NCBI GenBank assembly: GCA_045637525.1
Contig: JAZTZP010000150.1
Span: forward strand, 69,796 to 133,795
Direction of reading: 5' to 3'
DNA from: JAZTZP01 sp045637525
Lineage (GTDB): Bacteria; Bacillota; Clostridia; UBA1381
Length of the DNA stretch: 64,000 bases
The notes beneath the pieces are model-generated. The model did no database searches. It was not told the DNA's origin and saw only the letters and a list, made by a program, of their open reading frames with translations. Positions 1-6,399 of the stretch are shown here, in pieces; the stretch's first letter is position 1; the number at the start of each line of letters is the position of its first letter. The position numbers and the translations under genes are program-made.

Positions 1-228
1 TGTTCTGTAACAACAGATGATTTTTGTGAATACTTCGATATTGAATGTGAAACTTCAAGTGTGTCGCTCGGCGGCTGGGTAATGGAACAGCTTGAAAAAA
101 TTCCGGAAGAGGGCGATAAAATTACATTCGAAAATCTTGATATAAGGGTAATTGAAACTGATTTTCACCGGGTTACAAAAATTGAAGTGCTTGTATCGGA
201 TAAGCCTGACGAGGAAGACGAGGACTAA
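1..228 (+). CDS. C-terminal end of a CorC/HlyC-type transporter-associated protein (partial)
   Basis: The reading frame is open from the first base and stops at 226-228, giving about 75 residues of a protein that begins upstream of the window. The segment has the look of the C-terminal CorC_HlyC domain of hemolysin-C/CorC membrane proteins: a 'SLGGWVMEQL' stretch, then 'GDKITFENLDIRVIE' and 'RVTKIEVLV', followed by an acidic tail (DEEDED). In that family this domain lies on the cytoplasmic side after a DUF21 membrane domain and two CBS domains, and is linked to divalent-cation transport. Only the last domain is visible, so the exact subtype cannot be told. Confidence 0.75.
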   Translation, partial: CSVTTDDFCEYFDIECETSSVSLGGWVMEQLEKIPEEGDKITFENLDIRVIETDFHRVTKIEVLVSDKPDEEDED

Positions 229-284
229 GCGTATCCGATAACTGCGTTATCTTTCACAGGTAATTAAAAATTAGATTTTAAAGT

Positions 285-314
285 GAACTGCTATCAAAAA
301 TAGCAGTTCTTTTT
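285..314 (+). terminator. Intrinsic terminator after the CorC-like gene
   Basis: A perfect 10-bp stem (GAACTGCTAT / ATAGCAGTTC) with a CAAAA loop is followed directly by TTTTT. It lies 56 bases after the stop codon and separates this gene from hpf. Confidence 0.85.
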
Positions 315-350
315 AAATTTTGATAAAATGTAAAATTTATGAAACGGGAT

Positions 351-375
351 GTTTTAAAACGGAAAAAACGGGTAT
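351..375 (+). promoter_or_regulatory. Possible general-stress/forespore-type sigma promoter for hpf
   Basis: GTTTTA (351-356), a 13-base gap, and GGGTAT (370-375) resemble the GTTTAA / GGGTAT pattern of sigma-B-family promoters, which overlap with sigma-F sites. It lies 50 bases upstream of the hpf start. In Bacillus the hpf orthologue is known to be stress-sigma controlled, which makes this plausible, but it is a pattern match only. Confidence 0.4.
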
Positions 376-387
376 ATATATAACAAA

Positions 388-403
388 GGCAGATATATCT
401 GCC
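388..403. promoter_or_regulatory. Perfect 16-bp palindrome in the hpf leader
   Basis: GGCAGATATATCTGCC is a perfect inverted repeat without spacer, lying 21 bases before the hpf start codon and just upstream of its AAGGAGAG ribosome binding site. It could be a dimeric repressor operator or a short mRNA hairpin. No regulator can be named from the sequence. Confidence 0.45.
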
Positions 404-424
404 AACAAGGAAGGAGAGATCAGT

Positions 425-967
425 ATGAGATTTACGATTATTGGAAGAAAATTAACGATTACAGAGCAGAAGAGAGATTATATTGAGAAAAAGCTTTCAA
501 AACTTGATAAGTTTTTTGACGGTGATACGGAAGCAAGAGTTGTAGTCGGTACCATTAAGGATCTTGAATATATAGAGGCGAGTGTGTTCGCCGGAGGAAT
601 GATATATCGTGCCGAGGTGTCTGATTCAGACGTTCTGGCGGCTACTGATAAGCTTGTAGACGTAATTGAGCGTCAGATAAGAAAGAATAAGACGAAGCTT
701 GCAAAGAGATTGAAGACTACGGAAAATGTGTGGGATAATGTGTTAATAAGCGGTGGTACGTATACTGAGGGCGAGAATAACGATAGGTTTGAAATTGTTA
801 AAACAAAACGTTTTCATGTAAAACCGATGAGCCCTGAAGAAGCAGTTTTGCAGATGAATTTATTAAATCACAATTTCTTCGTGTTTATTAATCAGACTAC
901 GGAAGAAATGAACGTTGTATATAAGAGAAATGATGGTAAATACGGATTGATTGAATCTGTTGAATAA
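425..967 (+). CDS. hpf: Ribosome hibernation promoting factor, long form
   Basis: This 180-residue protein is the long-form hibernation factor that pairs 70S ribosomes into inactive 100S dimers in stationary phase. Residues 1-95 form the S30AE domain that sits in the mRNA/tRNA channel of the 30S subunit, beginning MRFTIIGRKLTIT. A linker leads to the C-terminal dimerisation domain at about 120-178 (KTKRFHVKPMSPEEAVLQM, NHNFFVFIN, YGLIE). The start at 425 is chosen because AAGGAGAG lies 5 bases upstream and the family begins here; the open frame reaches back to 320 without support. The upstream region carries a possible alternative-sigma promoter and a palindrome. The pseudouridine synthase gene follows after 15 bases. 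Confidence 0.95.
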   Translation: MRFTIIGRKLTITEQKRDYIEKKLSKLDKFFDGDTEARVVVGTIKDLEYIEASVFAGGMIYRAEVSDSDVLAATDKLVDVIERQIRKNKTKLAKRLKTTENVWDNVLISGGTYTEGENNDRFEIVKTKRFHVKPMSPEEAVLQMNLLNHNFFVFINQTTEEMNVVYKRNDGKYGLIESVE

Positions 968-982
968 TGAAAGGAATAGCTT

Positions 983-1873
983 ATGCGTCAGGTTATGGAA
1001 TGTCGGGTAACGCCCGGAAAAACAATTAAACAGGTTTTGCACGGTGACTATCAGATGTCCCGCGGGCTTGTATCTGCTTTAAAGAAAACTCCTGACGGAA
1101 TATTAGTCAACGGTGAAAAGAAATATGTAAATTATGTGTTAAAGGAAGGTGACTGTTTGTGTGTTACCTTTGAGGAAACAGGCTCAATTAATATTGAGCC
1201 TGTTTGTATTCCGATTGATATTTTATATGAAGATGATTTTTTGCTTGCGGTAAATAAACCGCCACATATGGCTGTTCATGTCTCGCATGGCAATGTATAT
1301 GATACACTGTCAAACGCTGTGCTGTATTATCTTAATAAGAACGGAAGTGAGCATACGTTTCACGTTGCCACAAGGCTTGATAAAAACACATCGGGGGTGG
1401 TGTTAATTGCAAAAAATTCTTATGCACATGATTTGCTTAGCAGACAGCTCAGAAACAAAACTTTTTACAAGGAATATATTGCGGTTGTGTGTGGGAAAAT
1501 GAACGGTTCGGGAACTATAAACCAACCGATAGCCCGTGAATGTGACAGTATAATTAAAAGATGCGTAAGACCGGATGGTGAGGAGGCAGTGACTGACTAT
1601 GAGGTTATTGATACTGACAATAGCAATTCACTTGTGAGGATAGTTCCGAAAACAGGCAGAACGCACCAGATCCGGGTGCATATGTCGCATATAGGACATC
1701 CGATTGCGGGTGATGATATGTATGGTGCAGAAATAATTACAGCAGGCAGACATTTACTGCATGCACACAAGATATCGTTTATTCATCCGTTTACAAAAGA
1801 AATATTGGAAATAATTGCCCCGTTATCGACAGATTTTTTTGAAAATTTTCAAAAATTAGAAAATTACTATTGA
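983..1873 (+). CDS. RluA-family 23S rRNA pseudouridine synthase
   Basis: The 296-residue protein has an N-terminal S4-like RNA-binding region (about residues 8-65, with 'SRGLVSALKK' and 'ILVNGEKK') and an RluA/RsuA-type catalytic domain. The active-site motif 'HVATRLDKNTSG' places the catalytic aspartate at residue 133. 'GRTHQIRVHMSHIGHPIAGDDMYG' elements near residues 225-250 are also typical of RluD/RluA enzymes. The enzyme isomerises selected uridines in structured RNA, most likely 23S rRNA; which uridine cannot be told from sequence alone. AAAGGA lies 7 bases before the ATG. The stop codon overlaps the -35 box of the tRNA-Ser promoter. Confidence 0.9.
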   Translation: MRQVMECRVTPGKTIKQVLHGDYQMSRGLVSALKKTPDGILVNGEKKYVNYVLKEGDCLCVTFEETGSINIEPVCIPIDILYEDDFLLAVNKPPHMAVHVSHGNVYDTLSNAVLYYLNKNGSEHTFHVATRLDKNTSGVVLIAKNSYAHDLLSRQLRNKTFYKEYIAVVCGKMNGSGTINQPIARECDSIIKRCVRPDGEEAVTDYEVIDTDNSNSLVRIVPKTGRTHQIRVHMSHIGHPIAGDDMYGAEIITAGRHLLHAHKISFIHPFTKEILEIIAPLSTDFFENFQKLENYY

Positions 1874-1898
1874 CAATTCTGATTTAATATGTTATAAT
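1870..1898 (+). promoter_or_regulatory. Perfect consensus vegetative promoter for tRNA-Ser
   Basis: TTGACA (1870-1875) and TATAAT (1893-1898) are separated by exactly 17 bases. Transcription should begin near 1905, a few bases before the tRNA. The -35 box overlaps the stop codon of the preceding gene. Confidence 0.9.
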
Positions 1899-1912
1899 AT
1901 TTAAGTCAGTTT

Positions 1913-2000
1913 GGAGGGGTGGCCGAGAGGTTGAAGGCGCAGCATTGGAAATGCTGTGACGTGAAAGCGTTCGTGGGTTCGAATCCCATCCCTTCCTCCA
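1913..2000 (+). tRNA. tRNA-Ser (anticodon GGA), CCA encoded
   Basis: The 88-base gene folds as a class II tRNA. The acceptor GGAGGGG pairs with CCCTTCC (one G-U). A CAGCA/TGCTG anticodon stem encloses the loop TTGGAAA with anticodon GGA, reading UCC/UCU. A long variable arm (ACG/CGT stem) follows, then a T stem GTGGG/CCCAT with loop TTCGAAT. The CCA end is encoded. The base at position 73 is T, where bacterial serine tRNAs usually have G. It has its own promoter and terminator. Confidence 0.95.
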
Positions 2001-2001
2001 G

Positions 2002-2032
2002 AAAAAAGCATCGACTTTGTCGGTGCTTTTTT
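2002..2032 (+). terminator. Intrinsic terminator of tRNA-Ser
   Basis: AAAAAAGCATCGAC, loop TTT, GTCGGTGCTTTTTT forms a long stem with one G-U pair and ends in a run of six T, directly after the CCA end of the tRNA. Confidence 0.9.
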
Positions 2033-2036
2033 CAAC

Positions 2037-2181
2037 GAAATAAATCCTTTCAGGATTTGTGAAATACCCTTCGGGCGTGAAATATTGCTTCGCAATGTGA
2101 AATACGCCTTTTGCGGCGTGTGGATTTATTTCATTTTACAGAAAGCGAAAGCTTTCTATTTCACAATTTCTGCAAGAAATT
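2037..2181. repeat. Ordered array of six small hairpins joined by GTGAAAT / ATTTCAC tags
   Basis: Six hairpins follow one another: 2042-2058 (7 bp, TTC loop), 2067-2075 (CCC-TTC-GGG), 2084-2096 (5 bp, TTC loop), 2104-2119 (ACGCC/GGCGT), 2140-2157 (7 bp, GAAA tetraloop) and 2165-2181 (7 bp, GCA loop). The first four are separated by identical GTGAAAT tags at 2059, 2077 and 2097, while ATTTCA(C) occurs in the opposite sense near 2128 and 2158. An 11-bp inverted repeat, GAAATAAATCC (2037-2047) with GGATTTATTTC (2122-2132), encloses the first four, and its left arm competes with hairpin 1. It has no coding frame. It looks like a composite palindromic repeat, placed between a tRNA terminator and the 3' end of the DtxR-like gene. 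Confidence 0.8.
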
Positions 2182-2211
2182 ATTTATTGAGTTATATCGT
2201 ATCGAGTTTGT

Positions 2212-2583
2212 TTAAATATTATGATTTTGCAGGTATTCTTTAATTTTGTTGAAGCTTTGATTGCTTATATGATGTTCTATTTTACAGCTGTCTTCATATG
2301 CTGTTGTTTCATCTACGCCTATCAGTATTAAAGCACGGGCTATTATTTGATGACGCTCATACATCTTTTCGGCAATTTCTATGCCTTTCGGAGTAAGAGA
2401 AATTCCTCCGGCATCATCTACTGTTATATAGCCTTCTTCGCGAAATGATTTCATGGCTACGGATACACTCGGTTTGGTAAATGAAAGTTCATTTGCTATA
2501 TCTATACTGCGGACGTTTCCGTTTTTCTTTTTTAATATATATATGGTTTCAAGATAGTTTTCTGCCGATTCTTTTATCTTCAT
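2212..2583 (-). CDS. DtxR/MntR-family metal-dependent transcriptional repressor
   Basis: The 123-residue protein has an N-terminal winged helix (residues about 5-65, 'SIDIANELSFTKPSVSVAMKSFREEGYI') and the family dimerisation/metal-binding helices. The 'ERHQIIARALILIGVD' segment supplies His78, and 'CKIEHHIS' supplies Cys100, Glu103 and His104. The Cys in place of the MntR Glu is the DtxR arrangement, and Asn9 stands where MntR has its first Asp, so an iron-type rather than manganese-type response is plausible. There is no C-terminal SH3-like domain, as in short members. GGAGGTGA precedes the ATG. No transporter gene adjoins it, so its targets are unknown. Confidence 0.85.
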   Translation of the reverse strand: MKIKESAENYLETIYILKKKNGNVRSIDIANELSFTKPSVSVAMKSFREEGYITVDDAGGISLTPKGIEIAEKMYERHQIIARALILIGVDETTAYEDSCKIEHHISNQSFNKIKEYLQNHNI

Positions 2584-2732
2584 AGTTTATCACCTCCGAA
2601 AGATGTTTTTTATACATTGGTATTATAACATAAAATTTAGGTTTTGTCAAATTATATTGAATTTTTTTGTGCTGAAGCGGTGAAAATATTTGATTTAAAT
2701 AAGAAAAGGGAGGATGTTTTAGTTTTACGGCA

Positions 2733-2766
2733 ATAAAAATGCGCAAATCCTTTTAGAGATTTGCGC
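2733..2766 (-). terminator. Intrinsic terminator of rpsT
   Basis: A perfect 9-bp stem (GCGCAAATC / GATTTGCGC) at 2741-2766 is followed on the minus strand by ATTTTTATT. It begins 8 bases after the rpsT stop codon. Confidence 0.85.
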
Positions 2767-2773
2767 GATTTTC

Positions 2774-3037
2774 TTACGCCATTTTAGCGAGCTTTAATGC
2801 TAACTGAGACTTTTTACGAGCAGCGTTGTTCTTGTGAAGTATACCTTGTGATACACCTTGGTCAAGCTTTTTAATAGCTGCGTTGAATAAAGTCTTAGCT
2901 TCATCTACATTACCGCCTTCTACAGCAGCTTCAAACTTCTTTAAAGCAGTTTTAAGTGCTGTCTTGTGCTGTTGGTTAATCAAAGTTTTCTTTGCGATAA
3001 CCTTAACACGCTTTTTTGCTGATTTGATATTTGGCAC
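2774..3037 (-). CDS. rpsT: 30S ribosomal protein S20
   Basis: This 87-residue basic, helical protein begins with PNIKSAKKRVK and ends with an alanine/lysine-rich helix containing 'GILHKNNAARKKSQLA', the signature of S20. S20 binds 16S rRNA early in assembly of the 30S subunit. The start is GTG at 3037, with GGAGGTG 7 bases upstream. It is a single-gene unit with its own promoter and terminator, the usual arrangement. Confidence 0.97.
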   Translation of the reverse strand: MPNIKSAKKRVKVIAKKTLINQQHKTALKTALKKFEAAVEGGNVDEAKTLFNAAIKKLDQGVSQGILHKNNAARKKSQLALKLAKMA

Positions 3038-3077
3038 GATTTACACCTCCATAAAAATTTAATCTAAATACCTTTAT

Positions 3078-3106
3078 ATTCTAACACAAATTTGAATAAA
3101 TTGCAA
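3078..3106 (-). promoter_or_regulatory. Vegetative promoter of rpsT
   Basis: On the minus strand TTGCAA (3106-3101), a 17-base spacer and TAGAAT (3083-3078) lie about 40 bases upstream of the rpsT start codon. Confidence 0.75.
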
Positions 3107-3237
3107 TAGTTTTTTTGAAATTTTTTGCAAAAAGTTTATATTTATTTATTTTTAACAATGAAATTCATTATTTAGGCGATTTATTGATATAATTTATAAG
3201 TCTAAATATTAATATTATACAAAAATTGAAAAAACGG

Positions 3238-3266
3238 TTGCAAATTTTTGAATTTTATAGTATAAT
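3238..3266 (+). promoter_or_regulatory. Vegetative promoter of the M50 protease / scpAB / gerW group
   Basis: TTGCAA (3238-3243), a 17-base spacer and TATAAT (3261-3266) lie 35 bases upstream of the first gene. The 130 bases between this and the rpsT promoter are very A/T-rich with no other visible feature. Confidence 0.8.
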
Positions 3267-3301
3267 TAAAGTGTATATGTGTATATAGAAAGGAAATGTT
3301 T

Positions 3302-3961
3302 ATGTTCAGAGGTTTTAGTTTATTTGATTTGCTGATATATATTCCTACAACGTTGATTGCCCTGTCGTTTCACGAACTTGCTCACGGTTGGGTTTCATAT
3401 AAGCTTGGAGACCCTACACCTAAAAATCAGGGCAGGTTAACACTGAATCCGATGGCACATCTGGATTTTATCGGAACACTTTTAATGATTTTTACCGGAT
3501 TTGGCTGGGCAAAGCCTGTTATGATTAATCCTATGTACTATAAGGATAAGGTTAAAGGAATGGCGCTTGTTGGTCTTGCAGGTCCGCTTACTAATTTTTT
3601 GTTGGCATTTTTATCTATGCTTGCTTGTGTTTTGCTTGTTGTTTTGCTCAGTGCTTTAAATGTTGGCGCGAATGTTATTAACATGGTTGTGATTGTATGC
3701 AGTTTATTTGCAAAACGTAATTTAGTATTTATGGTTTTTAATCTTATACCGTTTCCGCCATTGGACGGATTTAAAGTTGCCGGTGTTTTTATGAGAAGAG
3801 AAACTTATTATAAAATTTTAAATTATGAGCAATACATTATGTATATTCTCATGTTCCTGAGTCTTACCGGTGTTTTTTCGGGCACAATCGGTACCGGAGT
3901 GGATTTATTTTATAATCTGATAATTAATTCTGTTATGAGAATAGTAAATATTTTTATCTGA
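3302..3961 (+). CDS. Site-2 protease family (M50) membrane metallopeptidase
   Basis: The 219-residue integral membrane protein has the zinc-binding HExxH motif in 'SFHELAHGW' (His24, Glu25, His28) within the first membrane helix, and the second zinc motif 'NLIPFPPLDGFK' near residue 150. Four to five hydrophobic helices are visible and there is no PDZ domain, so it is a small YwhC/YdiL-like member rather than a long RseP. Substrates are unknown. A start at 3302 leaves a 6-base spacing from AGGAA; the in-frame ATG at 3296 sits against that site. In many Clostridia such a gene precedes scpA, as here. Confidence 0.88.
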   Translation: MFRGFSLFDLLIYIPTTLIALSFHELAHGWVSYKLGDPTPKNQGRLTLNPMAHLDFIGTLLMIFTGFGWAKPVMINPMYYKDKVKGMALVGLAGPLTNFLLAFLSMLACVLLVVLLSALNVGANVINMVVIVCSLFAKRNLVFMVFNLIPFPPLDGFKVAGVFMRRETYYKILNYEQYIMYILMFLSLTGVFSGTIGTGVDLFYNLIINSVMRIVNIFI

Positions 3962-3976
3962 GGGATGGGTTTTTAA

Positions 3977-4693
3977 GTGGAAAAGATATTATATAAGCTC
4001 AATGCATTTGAAGGTCCTCTTGATTTGCTTCTTACACTGATAAAGAAGAATAAAGTCAGTATATATGATATTCCTATTGTTGAAATAACTGATCAGTATA
4101 TGGAGATAATCAGGAATGCTGATGAAAGCGAGTTGGATAATGCAGGTGAGTTTCTGGTTATGGCATCTCAGCTTTTATATATAAAGTCTAAGATGCTTCT
4201 GCCGAAAGATGAAGAGGACGATGAAGAAGATCCGAGGGCTGATTTAACACGAAGGCTTATAGAATACAAGCAGTACAAAGAAGCCTCGTACGAGCTCAGA
4301 AAGAACGAGTTCGCAACAAAAAATATGATATTTCGGAATACTGAGAAAATTGATTTTCCGTTGCCTGAATATGATCGTCATCATGAAACATATGAGCTTA
4401 TTGAAGCTTTTGAAAATATACTTTCTCGCAGAGAAAGAAAGGTAAAACCGGATAAAAAGGCGTTTTACGGTATTGTAGGACGTGAGAAGGTATCAGTTGA
4501 TGATATGGTTGAAAAAATATGCAATCGGTTGGTTAACGAGAAAAAATTCGGATTTAAAACGCTCTTTTTAGGTAATATTTCAAAGCCTGAAATGATAGCA
4601 ACGTTTCTGGCTGTGCTTGAAATGATAAAGCTTAGCAAATTAAAGGCTGAATTTGATTCGGAACGTGATGATTTTATAATAAGTGGTTGTTAG
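3977..4693 (+). CDS. scpA: Segregation and condensation protein A
   Basis: The 238-residue kleisin joins SMC and ScpB to form the bacterial condensin that compacts and separates replicated chromosomes. The N-terminal signature 'FEGPLDLLLTLIKKNKVSIYDIPIVEIT' binds the SMC head and neck, an acidic stretch (KDEEDDEEDP) follows around residue 78, and the C-terminal winged helix ('KFGFKTLF...MIATFLAVLEMIKL') contacts the other SMC head. It starts at GTG 3977 with GAGGGATGG upstream. scpB follows after 10 bases. Confidence 0.96.
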   Translation: MEKILYKLNAFEGPLDLLLTLIKKNKVSIYDIPIVEITDQYMEIIRNADESELDNAGEFLVMASQLLYIKSKMLLPKDEEDDEEDPRADLTRRLIEYKQYKEASYELRKNEFATKNMIFRNTEKIDFPLPEYDRHHETYELIEAFENILSRRERKVKPDKKAFYGIVGREKVSVDDMVEKICNRLVNEKKFGFKTLFLGNISKPEMIATFLAVLEMIKLSKLKAEFDSERDDFIISGC

Positions 4694-4703
4694 GAGATAA
4701 ATT

Positions 4704-5321
4704 TTGCAAATGAATAAATTAAAATATGCAATTGAGGGAATACTGTTTGCAGCGGGTGAGTCTGTTAAGGCATCATTGCTTGCTGTTGCACTTGAAAAAT
4801 CTATTGAGGAGATAGACTGTGCTGTGGAGGAATTAAAAGACGAATATAATAAGGATCATCGTGGGTTTACGATAATAGATATTGATGAGGGATATCAGAT
4901 TTGTTCAAGACCTGAATATTATAAATATATACAGGAAATTTTAGGTGAACAAAGAAGACAAGCACTTTCAAATGCCGCAATGGAGACACTGGCTATTGTA
5001 GCGTACAAACAGCCTATTACAAGAGGCGGCATCGAATATGTCAGGGGTGTAAATTCTGATGGTTCTGTAAATCGACTTGTCGAGAGAGGTCTTATAGAGG
5101 AAGCAGGAAGAATGGACGCACCGGGCAGACCGATATTATATAGGACAACAAAGAATTTTTTGAGATGTTTCGGTTTGTCTGAACTTTCAGAATTACCCGA
5201 AATTGATATAGAGAAAATTATGAAAGATATGCCGCCTGAGGCAATTGCCGAATTAATGGTTGAGGCAGAGAGTGGTGAATCGGATACTGACGCTGTTCAG
5301 GTGGATTTGCAAAACGAATAG
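4704..5321 (+). CDS. scpB: Segregation and condensation protein B
   Basis: The 205-residue protein has the two winged-helix domains of ScpB, with the diagnostic 'ALSNAAMETLAIVAYKQPITRGGIEYVRGV' stretch (about 88-117) and 'LVERGLIEEAGRMDAPGRPILY'. It dimerises and binds ScpA in the SMC condensin complex. The TTG at 4704 gives a 7-base spacing from AGGAG; an ATG two codons on (4710) is the alternative. Its stop overlaps by one base a GTG in the next frame. Confidence 0.95.
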   Translation: MQMNKLKYAIEGILFAAGESVKASLLAVALEKSIEEIDCAVEELKDEYNKDHRGFTIIDIDEGYQICSRPEYYKYIQEILGEQRRQALSNAAMETLAIVAYKQPITRGGIEYVRGVNSDGSVNRLVERGLIEEAGRMDAPGRPILYRTTKNFLRCFGLSELSELPEIDIEKIMKDMPPEAIAELMVEAESGESDTDAVQVDLQNE

Positions 5322-5332
5322 TGAGGGGTTTT

Positions 5333-5917
5333 ATGTATATCCTGGCGATTGTTTTGGTAGTATTAATATTATTGCTTTTCTTGCCGATAAGATTAGGAGT
5401 AAAATATTGTGATGATGTTGATATTTATATTAAAATAGGACCTGTAAAAAAACGGTTTGAGCTTCAATCTGACAAAAAAGTAAAGGCAAAGAAAGACACA
5501 CAGTCTGAAGATAAATCAGCACCGTCGCCTTTGAAAAAAATATTATACTATAAAGATTTGTTTTTATATATTAAAGATGATGTATTAAAAATTGCAGAAT
5601 TTATGTTTAATAAAGGTATTCAGATTGAAGAGCTGAATTTCAGGCTTGACTATGGCTGGAATGATGCGGCTTCTGTTGGTATGCTGTATGGTATTATAAA
5701 CGCTGTTGCATACAGTGTCATGGGTTTTATACACAACAATATGACAGTAAAAAGCTGGAATCTGGATATAAATCCGGATTATGAGAATGAAGTTTTTTCA
5801 GGCGAGATTAATTGTATATTTAAAACACGGCTTGTGTATATTAGTATTATCGGAATTAAAGGTTTAAAAGTTCTTTTTAAGATTAAAAATAAAGATTACA
5901 GGAGGAAAAAGATATGA
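5333..5917 (+). CDS. DUF2953 family membrane-anchored protein (YtfI-like)
   Basis: The 194-residue protein begins with one hydrophobic helix (YILAIVLVVLILLLFLPI). Most of the rest is soluble, with 'IEELNFRLDYGWNDAASVGMLYGI' and 'INPDYENEVFSGEINCIF', features of DUF2953. In endospore formers this family lies immediately upstream of gerW/ytfJ, exactly as here with a 4-base overlap, so a sporulation role is inferred; its biochemistry is unknown. The ATG at 5333 is preferred because GAGGGG lies 4 bases upstream. Confidence 0.8.
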   Translation: MYILAIVLVVLILLLFLPIRLGVKYCDDVDIYIKIGPVKKRFELQSDKKVKAKKDTQSEDKSAPSPLKKILYYKDLFLYIKDDVLKIAEFMFNKGIQIEELNFRLDYGWNDAASVGMLYGIINAVAYSVMGFIHNNMTVKSWNLDINPDYENEVFSGEINCIFKTRLVYISIIGIKGLKVLFKIKNKDYRRKKI

Positions 5918-6318
5918 GTCATCCAATTGAAGGGCTTATGGAAGCTGCAATGGGCAAAATTAAGGGTATGGTTAATGTGGATACAGTAATTGGTGAGCCT
6001 GTTACTGCTCCTGACGGTACGATAATAATACCTGTTTCAGCGGTAACATTCGGATTCGGTGCCGGCGGTAGCGATTTTGGTGAGAAGAAAGGTACTCAGG
6101 TCAGCGAAAAAATGTTCGGTGGCGGTTGCGGAGGCGGTGCGTCCGTAAAACCCATGGGTTTTTTGGTTGTTGCTAATTCTTCGGTAAGATATATTCCGAT
6201 GAGCGCATCAAATACTGCGGTTGATAAAATCATTGACATGGTCCCCGGTCTGATGGATAAGTTGAACGGTGTTATAAAGTCAAAAAGCAAAAAAAAGGCT
6301 GAAACCGAAAAAGAATAA
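5914..6318 (+). CDS. gerW: GerW family sporulation protein (YtfJ)
   Basis: The 134-residue protein matches the Spore_YtfJ family: 'IEGLMEAAMGKIKGMVNVDTVIG' at the start, a central 'VIPVSAVTFGFGAGGSDFG' type segment, a glycine-rich 'GGGCGGGASVKPMGF', and a 'VDKIIDMVPGLMDKL' amphipathic helix before a lysine-rich tail. In Bacillus it is a forespore-expressed protein needed for normal germination. AGGAGG lies 8 bases before the ATG, and the ATGA overlap with ytfI implies translational coupling. Confidence 0.92.
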   Translation: MSHPIEGLMEAAMGKIKGMVNVDTVIGEPVTAPDGTIIIPVSAVTFGFGAGGSDFGEKKGTQVSEKMFGGGCGGGASVKPMGFLVVANSSVRYIPMSASNTAVDKIIDMVPGLMDKLNGVIKSKSKKKAETEKE

Positions 6319-6334
6319 ATTTAAAGATATAACG

Positions 6335-6376
6335 GGCAATTACGGAAGAATGTTTCGCAGTTGCCTTGTTGTTTTA
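6335..6376 (+). terminator. Probable terminator after gerW
   Basis: GGCAATTACGGAA (6335-6347) and TTTCGCAGTTGCC (6353-6365) form a stem with G-U pairs and one mismatch, followed by TTGTTGTTTTATTTTTT. Confidence 0.65.
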
Positions 6377-6399
6377 TTTTTTGAAAGGATGAATTTGAA

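Noticed and set aside
320..424. N-terminal extension of hpf
   Set aside because: It has no ribosome binding site and covers the probable promoter and palindrome; the family begins at the ATG at 425.
1901..2095. A 64-codon minus-strand frame over tRNA-Ser
   Set aside because: It is the well-known false frame antisense to class II tRNAs (it contains the 'RDGIRTHERFHVTAF' string seen in many databases) and also crosses the tRNA terminator.
2037..2181. CRISPR array
   Set aside because: The tag is only 7 bases, the spacing is short, and the intervening sequences are themselves palindromes. No cas genes are nearby.
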